From NCBI GenBank assembly GCA_029252405.1, contig JAQXBM010000022.1, forward strand, positions 1 through 64,000: 64,000 bases of DNA, given 5' to 3'. A program made the position numbers and the translations under genes. Source of the DNA: Crocinitomicaceae bacterium. Its GTDB lineage: Bacteria > Bacteroidota > Bacteroidia > Flavobacteriales_D > Crocinitomicaceae. Below are positions 1 to 7,086 of this stretch, in pieces. The notes below the pieces were generated by a model. It did no database searches. It was not told where the DNA came from and saw only the letters and a program-made list of their open reading frames with translations. Numbering within the stretch: position 1 is the stretch's first letter; every line of letters starts with the position of its first letter.

Positions 1-51
1 ATCAATAAAATAGCTGAAATGAGACGTGTAAAAACAAGAAAAAGTGATTAA
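1..51 (+). CDS. possible C-terminal tail of an upstream gene (partial)
   Basis: Frame 1 is open from the window edge to a TAA at 49-51 and encodes a basic tail ending RRVKTRKSD. This could be the last 16 residues of a gene that starts outside the window. It would overlap the GTG start of the next gene by 8 bases, as in translational coupling. Sixteen codons are too few to prove coding or to name a family. Confidence 0.3.
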   Translation: MNKIAEMRRVKTRKSD

Positions 52-1096
52 TTCATCAATCTATATCATTGATTTTCTGGGGATAATGGTTTATTCCATC
101 ATGGTCGTACTTTTTTTGATTAAAGGGGTCAAAAATGGTACGGACCGTCTTCTGTTGCTGTCATTTTCAGCTATTTTATTGATGGCTGGTATTGAGTACT
201 TTTCACCAGATCATTACGGATGGCAAGTTTTGGTGACAATCATTCAGTTGCTCCTTGGACCGCTTTTACTCGAATACATACAGCGCGTTGGTCAACTAGA
301 ATCGAAGTTCCCAAAATGGTTGTATCTCATTCTTCCAGCACTTTTCAGTGGCTATTTAATTTATTCAATTGCTGTGGGCACAGATGATCAGGCATTTTAC
401 ATTTCTACAGGGAATTTGATTCTAGAATTCATGTGTTTTGTTACGGTAATTGTGTACGGTTTCATGGCCATTCTTTTGCTCCAAAAAATTAAGATGGGGA
501 GTTCTTTGGTTGATCGCAGAATGCAGCAGTGGATGGCAGTGTTAATCGGATGCTATCTCGCTGAAGTATTGATCGCGTTTATCTACCTTTTTGTGTATGC
601 AATAACGGATGAATCGGAGTTGTTATGGCTCTCGGATTCAGTCATTTCCATTCTCATTGGAATTGTTCTTTTATGGAAAGGGTTAGAACTGAAAATACTT
701 GTTAAAGAGAATCAAAATCAGTCTATAGGAGAAGGGCCTTCAGCAGAGGGTCGTTGGTTATCGTTATTCAATGATATTGATGCCAGGGTAAAGCAGGATG
801 AACTATATCTTCAACAGGATCTGCGCATAAATGATTTGGCCAAGGCCATGGGGAGTAATAGTAAATACATATCGAAAGCGATAAACACGGGCGCGGGCGA
901 ATCAATATCGAACTACTTGAATGGGATTAGATTAGCGCAGTTCAAAGCGAAGTTTCAAGATCAAACGAATGCGCACATAAATCTAGATGCGCTAACCAAA
1001 GATTGTGGATTCAGCTCAAAATCATCTTTCAATAGATTTTTTAAAACTCAAGAAGGTATCACTCCTTCAGAATATAGAGACCGTCTTCGAAAATGA
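44..1096 (+). CDS. membrane-anchored AraC-type transcriptional regulator
   Basis: A 350-residue protein of two halves. Residues 1-218 hold about seven hydrophobic segments (for example around residues 8-26, 35-50, 60-78, 93-110, 125-147, 165-188 and 197-212). Residues 250-350 are an AraC/XylS helix-turn-helix pair with the typical end: LTKDCGFSSKSSFNRFFK followed by TPSEYR. This layout is common in Bacteroidota and suggests a sensor whose membrane part controls a cytoplasmic DNA-binding domain; the ligand and target genes are unknown. The start is GTG at 44. The first in-frame ATG, at residue 15, would cut into the first membrane segment, so GTG is preferred. A hairpin terminator follows at 1112-1147. 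Confidence 0.8.
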   Translation: MINSSIYIIDFLGIMVYSIMVVLFLIKGVKNGTDRLLLLSFSAILLMAGIEYFSPDHYGWQVLVTIIQLLLGPLLLEYIQRVGQLESKFPKWLYLILPALFSGYLIYSIAVGTDDQAFYISTGNLILEFMCFVTVIVYGFMAILLLQKIKMGSSLVDRRMQQWMAVLIGCYLAEVLIAFIYLFVYAITDESELLWLSDSVISILIGIVLLWKGLELKILVKENQNQSIGEGPSAEGRWLSLFNDIDARVKQDELYLQQDLRINDLAKAMGSNSKYISKAINTGAGESISNYLNGIRLAQFKAKFQDQTNAHINLDALTKDCGFSSKSSFNRFFKTQEGITPSEYRDRLRK

Positions 1097-1111
1097 CGAA
1101 TGGAAATAAAA

Positions 1112-1150
1112 AACTCCGTCCACATATGAATTCAAGTGAACGGAGTTGTT
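1112..1150. terminator. bidirectional hairpin terminator
   Basis: An 8-bp stem, AACTCCGT (1112-1119) with ACGGAGTT (1140-1147), has an A-rich left flank and a T-containing right flank. It lies between convergent genes (the AraC-type regulator and the minus-strand heme-motif lipoprotein) and could stop transcription from both sides. The loop is about 20 bases, so it is a moderate terminator. Confidence 0.55.
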
Positions 1151-1167
1151 GTTGAAATAGCATTAAA

Positions 1168-2625
1168 CTAGTTCTGGCTTTTTATTTGTTGCAGAATTGC
1201 TTTCGCGCGGAAAGTTTCGATGTGACGTTGTTTCACCTGCTGCTTAGTCATTCCTTTCAATCTGCCAGTGTAACCGTTAAATAAGTGACTAATTTTTAGC
1301 GGAGAATGAGGCTCGTGACTGTGAGTAGCATTGTGACAAGAAAAACAGTTCACCAAGTTGGAAACCGTTGCGTCGTGAATTGGCCCACCAGAGAATCCAT
1401 ATTGCACATATGTCTCCATAGTAATGTTAAATGCTGAAACCGACCCTCGGGTCAAGTCATTTGGAAGTGAGCTATCCAAGCTTCCACCAACAGTATCAAG
1501 ATAATTAGCTTGAGCAGGGGTCCCCACAAAATCTTCAGTGTTAACCCAAATAGAACCGTTTAAGAAGTAATTTTTCCAAATGTCGTTCAATTGAGCTTTC
1601 ACACTTGAATTTAATCCTTCAATATTATCCAATGTGGTCGTTTGCGGGTTTATTTGACTCGTAGCCATAAAAACCTTGTTACCATCCGCGTCAATTTCAA
1701 CTGGGACACCATGATCGTAGACTGTGAAAACGTCTGTATCTAATCCAGAACTGGAAGTAACGTTTGCTGATGTTGCTGTTGCATTTGCTGCAAACAAAGG
1801 ATATGCTTTATCACTAGTAACTGTTGCATCCTCGGTGTGCGTTGCGTTTGCCCAATCATACATTGGAGCGAGCTCATCGTGCTCGAATGTCGCCCAAACA
1901 AATTCAGGGTGGTTTTCTACTATTCCGACAACGTGTATGCCTAAAAGTGCAACACGTGTTGTTGCGTTGCTTCCATCAATTAGTGCGTTGGTTCTATAGT
2001 AAGTGGAGGAATCAGCACCGAGCTGCGATGCGTCGAGCCATGCTGTTTTCAATTCAAGTGCACCAATAGGATAGGTTACTCCTTTAAGTTCAGTCGAATC
2101 CGCGTCAATATTAACCATCGGACCGTACGTTTTCATTGTTTCCAGTAACAGGTCATTGGCCATGATCGAATAGAAAATCGTTCTTTTCGGTTCACCATTT
2201 TGGGCAGGTGACCTAAGTACGTTGTTAGAAGCCTGTAAAGTATCAGTCAATATTACTGGACCGCCTTTCACGCCAAGTGTATCTCCAACAGAGGATACTT
2301 GAGTAAGTTCTTGCAGGAAATAAGGTTTTCCATCCGTATCATTCGTGAGATACAGAAATTTCTGCCAAGACCAGCGTTGGAAGTCACAATTAGTAACGCT
2401 ATCGTTGTTAGCGAAAACGCTTGTCGGCCCTTCATTTGGGGCTGGTGTTACGCGTTTTCCATCAACTTCAGCGAACCAAGATGCGGGAGCGGTTGAACAA
2501 TCTGATACGGGTTGGTCGTTCTCCGCGAGAAAGTCAGAAACTTCGTCTACAGGATCAGCGGCTCCTTCACATGAAGCAAAGAAAAGCAGAGTAGACAAAA
2601 ACATGATGTGGTTGAATGTTTTCAT
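1168..2625 (-). CDS. lipoprotein with a C-terminal CXXCH heme motif
   Basis: A 485-residue protein with a lipoprotein signal peptide (MKTFNHIMFLSTLLFFASC; acylated Cys about residue 19), so it probably sits on an envelope membrane. Residues 427-431 are CFSCH, followed by a His-rich NATHSHEPHS, which fits covalent attachment of one c-type heme near the C-terminus. The long middle region (about 50-410) contains many Asp/Asn/Thr residues and matches no domain I recognise. It could be an electron-transfer lipoprotein or an oxidoreductase with a heme tail; the substrate is unknown. It stands alone between a terminator and a divergent intergenic gap, with a near-consensus -7 element (CACCTTTG on the minus strand, 2678-2685) upstream. 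Confidence 0.65.
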   Translation of the reverse strand: MKTFNHIMFLSTLLFFASCEGAADPVDEVSDFLAENDQPVSDCSTAPASWFAEVDGKRVTPAPNEGPTSVFANNDSVTNCDFQRWSWQKFLYLTNDTDGKPYFLQELTQVSSVGDTLGVKGGPVILTDTLQASNNVLRSPAQNGEPKRTIFYSIMANDLLLETMKTYGPMVNIDADSTELKGVTYPIGALELKTAWLDASQLGADSSTYYRTNALIDGSNATTRVALLGIHVVGIVENHPEFVWATFEHDELAPMYDWANATHTEDATVTSDKAYPLFAANATATSANVTSSSGLDTDVFTVYDHGVPVEIDADGNKVFMATSQINPQTTTLDNIEGLNSSVKAQLNDIWKNYFLNGSIWVNTEDFVGTPAQANYLDTVGGSLDSSLPNDLTRGSVSAFNITMETYVQYGFSGGPIHDATVSNLVNCFSCHNATHSHEPHSPLKISHLFNGYTGRLKGMTKQQVKQRHIETFRAKAILQQIKSQN

Positions 2626-2726
2626 AAGTGTTAGAATTAGGATTCGATGGTAGAATGAACCCGGGTTAAAAGTCTAACAAAGGTGAAAACTCTAATCAGA
2701 TAAAAAGCGCGTATAAATACCTGAAA

Positions 2727-3293
2727 TCAAAAGTGAATGTCCAGAATTGGATGAAGTTCGAGCTCATTATCTGCGGCATTTCTTGGATATTTATGATCGA
2801 TATCGATAAACGCAACTCCAGTTATCGGAACCGTTTCACCAACAAGATTGTCCTTATTCGTTTCAATCCATTCACGCACTGATTGAATATTATTGAGGAA
2901 AACCGATGTTCCAACAAATTCGCAACCTGGATTTGGTGACTCGCAGTTGATGTACTTGTCGTCTTCATCGGTTAGTTTGACTTTCCAGTCACCATCACGA
3001 TGTTTACTGAGCTTATGAACTTTGGCCGTGATCGTATAGACCTTTTTCTCAATTGCTTGCCTTTCGCTGGTCTTTTCAACCTCGTCAACAGATAGCTGAC
3101 CGATTTCTTCAACTGAAATACTGATTGGAGTGATGTCAATTTCGGATGCGGCATCGTCGATTGCTAACTTGATTTCCCGACGGGTGTTTTTTCCATTACA
3201 TGAATCAGGATCATTCTTCTTACAGGACTGGATAAATACGATACTGGAAAGAAGTGCGATAAAAAGAAGGGGTAGAATCGATACCTTTTTCAT
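2727..3293 (-). CDS. small lipoprotein of unknown function, OB-like C-terminal half
   Basis: A 188-residue protein with a lipobox near residue 24 (VFIQSC, then KKNDPDSC), so it is predicted to be membrane-anchored in the envelope. Residues 88-188 resemble a small Bacteroidota domain in which a KVHKLSKHRDGDWKVKLTD strand is followed by a VREWIETN helix and a conserved V-ITGVAFIDIDH and ELHPILDI ending; the pattern suggests an OB-like beta-barrel, but the family is named from memory of the pattern only. No catalytic residues are evident. The gene is transcribed away from the gcdH terminator and appears to stand alone. Confidence 0.6.
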   Translation of the reverse strand: MKKVSILPLLFIALLSSIVFIQSCKKNDPDSCNGKNTRREIKLAIDDAASEIDITPISISVEEIGQLSVDEVEKTSERQAIEKKVYTITAKVHKLSKHRDGDWKVKLTDEDDKYINCESPNPGCEFVGTSVFLNNIQSVREWIETNKDNLVGETVPITGVAFIDIDHKYPRNAADNELELHPILDIHF

Positions 3294-3350
3294 GACTAAT
3301 TTTTCTTTTGATGAAGGTAAGAATTTTCGATAAGAAGTCGTGAAAAAGAA

Positions 3351-3380
3351 AAACCCTGAGATTATGATATCTCAGGGTTT
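3351..3380 (-). terminator. terminator of gcdH
   Basis: A perfect 12-bp stem (3351-3362 with 3369-3380, sequence AAACCCTGAGAT and its complement) with a 6-base loop. Read on the minus strand it is followed by a T-rich run (3341-3350 reversed), the form of an intrinsic terminator, and it lies 45 bases past the gcdH stop codon. Confidence 0.85.
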
Positions 3381-3424
3381 GCATTTATCTTTTCAAGATA
3401 GCAGATCGTCTGCAATCCTTCTTA

Positions 3425-4630
3425 TTACATTTTCGATAAATCCGGAGCGTCACGCGTGAAAGCTGGAATTCCAGTCACGTCCATTCCTGTAATCAACAAG
3501 TGGATATCGTGTGTTCCTTCGTAAGTTAAAACAGACTCTAAGTTTGCCATGTGGCGCATGATTGAGTATTCACTTGTGATACCCATTCCACCATGAATTT
3601 GGCGTGCTTCACGTGCAATATCCAAAGCGATTTCGACATTATTTCTTTTCGCCATTGAGATTTGAGATGAAGTTGCTTTTCCGTCATTTCTCAATTGTCC
3701 AAGTCGAAGAGTCAACAATTGTGCTTTCGTGATTTCAGTAATCATTTCCGCCAATTTCTTTTGAATCAACTGGAATGAACCAATTGGAACACCAAATTGT
3801 GTACGCTCTTTCGAGTATCTCAAAGCTTGATCGTAGCAGTCCATTGCTGCTCCAAGTGCGCCCCATGCAATACCATATCGAGCCGAATCCAAGCATCCAA
3901 GTGGTGCTCCTAATCCAGATTTATTTGGAAGAATATTTGCCTTTGGAACACGAACATTATCGAAAATAAGCTCACCCGTAGCAGAAGCACGAAGTGATAA
4001 TTTCCCATGCATTTCTGGAGTAGTGAAACCTTCCATTCCACGCTCAACAACTAGTCCGTGAATTCGTCCTTCTTCATTCTTCGCCCAAACTACAGCAATA
4101 TCTGCGAATGGCGCATTGGAAATCCACATTTTTGCACCGTTCAAGATTACGTGATCACCATCATCTTTGAAATTGGTAATCATTCCTCCTGGATTTGATC
4201 CGTGATCTGGCTCTGTCAATCCAAAACAACCGATCATTTCACCAGTTCCCAATTTAGGTAGGTACTTCATGCGTTGTTCCTCATTTCCGTATTTCCAAAT
4301 AGGATACATAACCAATGAGCTTTGAACAGAAGCAGTAGAACGGAGTCCTGAATCACATCTTTCCAACTCTTGCATGATCAATCCATACGAGATTTGATCT
4401 AAACCTGGTCCGCCGTATTCAGCCGGAATGTAAGGCCCGAAAGCACCAATCTCACCAAGTCCTGGTAAAATGTGGTTTGGGAACGTTGCATTCTCGTAGT
4501 GTTCATCAATAATTGGTGAAACTTCTTTCTTTACCCAAGCACGAGCAGCATCGCGCACAAGCTTGTGTTCTTCTGAAAGAAGATCATCCATGTTGTAGTA
4601 GTCTGGATGAGTATATAAGTCAGTTCTCAT
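3425..4630 (-). CDS. gcdH: glutaryl-CoA dehydrogenase
   Basis: A 401-residue acyl-CoA dehydrogenase that oxidises and decarboxylates glutaryl-CoA to crotonyl-CoA with FAD, in lysine and tryptophan breakdown. Motifs match the glutaryl-specific branch: LRSTASVQSSLVM (holding the Arg that binds the substrate carboxylate in human GCDH), GCFGLTEPDHGSNPGGM (FAD/substrate loop), RYGIAWGALGAAMDC, and TYEGTHDIHLLI with the catalytic Glu at residue 371. The ending, TGIPAF, also matches the family. Length is normal. It is a single gene with its own -7 element at 4654-4661 and a strong terminator. A general acyl-CoA dehydrogenase is less likely because of the combined Arg and YEGTHD signatures. Confidence 0.92.
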   Translation of the reverse strand: MRTDLYTHPDYYNMDDLLSEEHKLVRDAARAWVKKEVSPIIDEHYENATFPNHILPGLGEIGAFGPYIPAEYGGPGLDQISYGLIMQELERCDSGLRSTASVQSSLVMYPIWKYGNEEQRMKYLPKLGTGEMIGCFGLTEPDHGSNPGGMITNFKDDGDHVILNGAKMWISNAPFADIAVVWAKNEEGRIHGLVVERGMEGFTTPEMHGKLSLRASATGELIFDNVRVPKANILPNKSGLGAPLGCLDSARYGIAWGALGAAMDCYDQALRYSKERTQFGVPIGSFQLIQKKLAEMITEITKAQLLTLRLGQLRNDGKATSSQISMAKRNNVEIALDIAREARQIHGGMGITSEYSIMRHMANLESVLTYEGTHDIHLLITGMDVTGIPAFTRDAPDLSKM

Positions 4631-4653
4631 ATCTGAATGATTTTAATGGACTG

Positions 4654-4661
4654 CAAAATTA
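4654..4661 (-). promoter_or_regulatory. -7 promoter element of gcdH
   Basis: TAATTTTG on the minus strand matches the Bacteroidota TAnnTTTG consensus exactly, 24 bases before the gcdH ATG. No clear TTG -33 element is visible at the expected distance. Confidence 0.55.
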
Positions 4662-4772
4662 ACTATATTTTTGAGGAGTGTTAAAAAAGCGCGTATTCGA
4701 TTCGATAAACATGTTCAAAAGTCGCAATCAAGCCGTAACTTTGGCACTCCAATAATAAACAAGCAAGATTAA

Positions 4773-5465
4773 GTGGAAATCTACCTCAGTATTTCGGGAG
4801 AAGTTATCCCAAATGAATTAGTACCTCGGTTCGAATCCTTGGAGTGGTTCATGGGATACGTGCTATTCTTTGCTTTCATCACCTTGGCAATTGCCCGTTT
4901 TGCGAAAGCAAGTATTTATGAAAGTTTGGTTTTGGCTAACGGCAAATTTCAGGGAGTCGTATCCTTTGTGAGGGAGACAATGCCTCTTGGTAAGCCTAGT
5001 TCCTTACTTCTTCTGTTGAATTACGGACTCTCCGCTGGAGCAATTTGTTACTTGTATCTTCAAAACACCGATTCAATCCAGCTTTCTAATAATGCGTTTG
5101 CCTTTTTGATCCCAATAGGCATTCTAGCCTGGAACCTTTTGAGTTTTCAACTTACGTATTGGTTGACGGGTTCATCAGGTGTGTTTGAAGCGCCCATGAC
5201 ATTGAAAATTATTGGAGCTCAATTTTTAGGCTTGATTTATTTCTTCTGCGCAGTGTTTTGGCTGTTCGTTTCAGGACAAGGAATAATGTTCGCACAACTT
5301 GCCTTAATTCTGTTTTTTGCCGAGTCAGTTTTTAGAATTGTTAAGAGCGTGAACCTAGTTTTAAAGCGTGGAGTTTCATGGTATTATATAATTTTGTATT
5401 TTTGCACCCTTGAAATTCTACCATTGTTGATGATATACATAGCATTGACGAGAGGTTTCAACTAG
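4773..5465 (+). CDS. DUF4271 family membrane protein
   Basis: A 230-residue integral membrane protein with about six hydrophobic helices (near residues 27-45, 73-93, 104-122, 143-168, 173-190 and 203-226). It matches the Bacteroidota DUF4271 family, which is often encoded next to hemD, as here. The function is not established. It ends 27 bases before hemD, so the two are probably one operon. The start is GTG at 4773; the only early ATG (residue 28, MGYVLFF) would remove the hydrophilic N-terminus, so GTG is preferred but not certain. Confidence 0.75.
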   Translation: MEIYLSISGEVIPNELVPRFESLEWFMGYVLFFAFITLAIARFAKASIYESLVLANGKFQGVVSFVRETMPLGKPSSLLLLLNYGLSAGAICYLYLQNTDSIQLSNNAFAFLIPIGILAWNLLSFQLTYWLTGSSGVFEAPMTLKIIGAQFLGLIYFFCAVFWLFVSGQGIMFAQLALILFFAESVFRIVKSVNLVLKRGVSWYYIILYFCTLEILPLLMIYIALTRGFN

Positions 5466-5492
5466 AAATAACTTGACTTAAACTGTTAACCA

Positions 5493-6242
5493 GTGGGAGT
5501 AAAAACAATATTAGTATCACAACCGAAGCCAGAAGGAACGAAATCACCGTACTTTGACTTGGCCGAAAAATATAAGTTGAAAATTGATTTTCGCTCATTT
5601 ATTCACGTTGAGGGAATTGGTGCACAGGAATTTAGAACTCAAAAAGTTGAGCTAGATAAGCATACAGGAATCATTTTAACTTCAAAGAACGCGGTTGATC
5701 ATTATTTCAGAATTGCGGAAGAATTAAGGTATGAAGTGCCTGATTCAATGAAGTATTTCTGTATTTCGGAAGCTGTGGCGTACTACTTGCAAAAGTATGT
5801 TGCGTATAGAAAACGTAAAATTTTCTTTGGTAAGCAGCGCATTGAAGACCTGGTTGATATTTTGAAAAAACACAAGAAAGAAACATTCTTGCTTCCATGT
5901 ACGGATCGTTTGAGAGATAAAATTCCTGCAACACTTGATGCGAATAATTTGAATTTCACCAAAGCTGTTTTGTACAGAACGGTGGCTTCTGATCTTTCGG
6001 ATTTGGAAAATGTCTTTTACGATATGCTTGTGTTTTACAGTCCTGGTGGAGTTGAATCATTAGTGAAAAACTTCCCTGAATTCAAACAAAACGATACAGT
6101 TATCGCTGCCTTTGGTCCAACAACTGCAAAAGCAATTGTGGACAATAACATGCGATTGGATCTACACGCACCTCAACCAAATGCTCCGTCAATGACTGGA
6201 GCGATTGAGAATTTCGTGAAAGGATCTAAGAAATCGAAGTAG
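5493..6242 (+). CDS. hemD: uroporphyrinogen-III synthase
   Basis: A 249-residue HemD-type protein that closes hydroxymethylbilane to uroporphyrinogen III, the branch point to heme. Visible family features are the N-terminal ILVSQPKPEG strand, GIILTSKNAVDHYF in domain 1, and domain 2 strands including LLPCTDRLRDKIP, DMLVFYSPGGVESLVKNF and AAFGPTTAKAI. HemD sequences diverge strongly, so the two-domain pattern and the DUF4271 neighbour carry the assignment. Heme supply fits the many c-type cytochromes in the window. Start codon is GTG at 5493. Confidence 0.85.
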   Translation: MGVKTILVSQPKPEGTKSPYFDLAEKYKLKIDFRSFIHVEGIGAQEFRTQKVELDKHTGIILTSKNAVDHYFRIAEELRYEVPDSMKYFCISEAVAYYLQKYVAYRKRKIFFGKQRIEDLVDILKKHKKETFLLPCTDRLRDKIPATLDANNLNFTKAVLYRTVASDLSDLENVFYDMLVFYSPGGVESLVKNFPEFKQNDTVIAAFGPTTAKAIVDNNMRLDLHAPQPNAPSMTGAIENFVKGSKKSK

Positions 6243-6271
6243 TTAGGATCAATTTCCTTTCAATGACTTTA

Positions 6272-6949
6272 TTACGGTTGCGATACCCTCGCTTGCTGTG
6301 CATTCAATTTGATGAAATCTGATGGAACGCATAATTCATCTGCCTTTGGGTCGATGATGAATTTTTGCTGAGCCTTCGCCGCGAATTGAATTAGTCCTGC
6401 GGCAGGATAAACTTGCAGCGATGTTCCAATAACAATAAGTATATCCGCCTGATCTAATTGAATCGCCGCTTCTTCGTAACAAGGGACGTCTTCCCCGAAC
6501 CAAACAACATGTGGACGAAGTCTATAGCCATCTGGACAAATAGTAGTGTGATCAAGTTTCCAACCGTCAATTGGGTAATATTCTTTTTCTTGATTGGGAC
6601 CAGAGCTCTTTGCTTGTCGGATGTTTCCGTGTAAATGAAGAACGTTTGAACTGCCCGCTCGCTCGTGTAAATCATCGATGTTTTGGGTGATGACAAGTAC
6701 TTCTCCGATCTCTTCTAATGACTTTACGCCAAGATGCGCGTCGTTTGGAGTCGCCTGAATAATGGTCCTTCTACGCTCATTGTAGAAGTTTGTGACTAAG
6801 TCCGGGTCTTTCGCCCAAGCTTGAGGAGTGGCCACATCTTCTATTCGATAATTTTCCCACAAGCCATTGGAATCACGAAATGTTTCAATTCCACTTTCTG
6901 CACTCATTCCCGCTCCAGAGAAAACGATAATATTTAACACTCTATTCAT
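6272..6949 (-). CDS. cobB: Sir2-type NAD-dependent protein deacylase
   Basis: A 225-residue sirtuin that removes acyl groups from lysine using NAD+. It has the NAD-binding GAGMSAESGIETFRDSNGLW (residues 12-31), the QNID motif (89-92) and the catalytic His107 in HLHGN. Tyr56 and Arg59 in FYNERR form the Y-x-x-R pair that lets SIRT5/CobB-type enzymes accept succinyl and malonyl lysine, so desuccinylase activity is likely. The two zinc CxxC pairs seen in most sirtuins are missing: the segment between residues 108 and 145 holds a single Cys. Other Bacteroidota sirtuins also appear to lack them, as far as I recall. It stands alone, convergent with hemD. Confidence 0.88.
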   Translation of the reverse strand: MNRVLNIIVFSGAGMSAESGIETFRDSNGLWENYRIEDVATPQAWAKDPDLVTNFYNERRRTIIQATPNDAHLGVKSLEEIGEVLVITQNIDDLHERAGSSNVLHLHGNIRQAKSSGPNQEKEYYPIDGWKLDHTTICPDGYRLRPHVVWFGEDVPCYEEAAIQLDQADILIVIGTSLQVYPAAGLIQFAAKAQQKFIIDPKADELCVPSDFIKLNAQQARVSQP

Positions 6950-7013
6950 AATTAGTTCATTTAGCTTTACAAGAGTGTGTGCAATATACTTAAGTCAAAA
7001 CAAACACTTGCAT

Positions 7014-7044
7014 TTGCGTAGAGTAGTGCAATACCCTATCTTTG
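7014..7044 (+). promoter_or_regulatory. promoter of the Omp28-like gene (TTG-N20-TAnnTTTG)
   Basis: TTG at 7014-7016 and TATCTTTG at 7037-7044 are 20 bases apart. Both match the Bacteroidota -33/-7 consensus, making this the clearest full promoter in the window. It places the ATG at 7087 about 37 bases past the start site, supporting that start over a GTG at 7042, which would overlap the -7 element. Confidence 0.75.
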
Positions 7045-7086
7045 GTTTCGATTTTTAGAACTAAATTTAATTTAAGAACAAAAACT

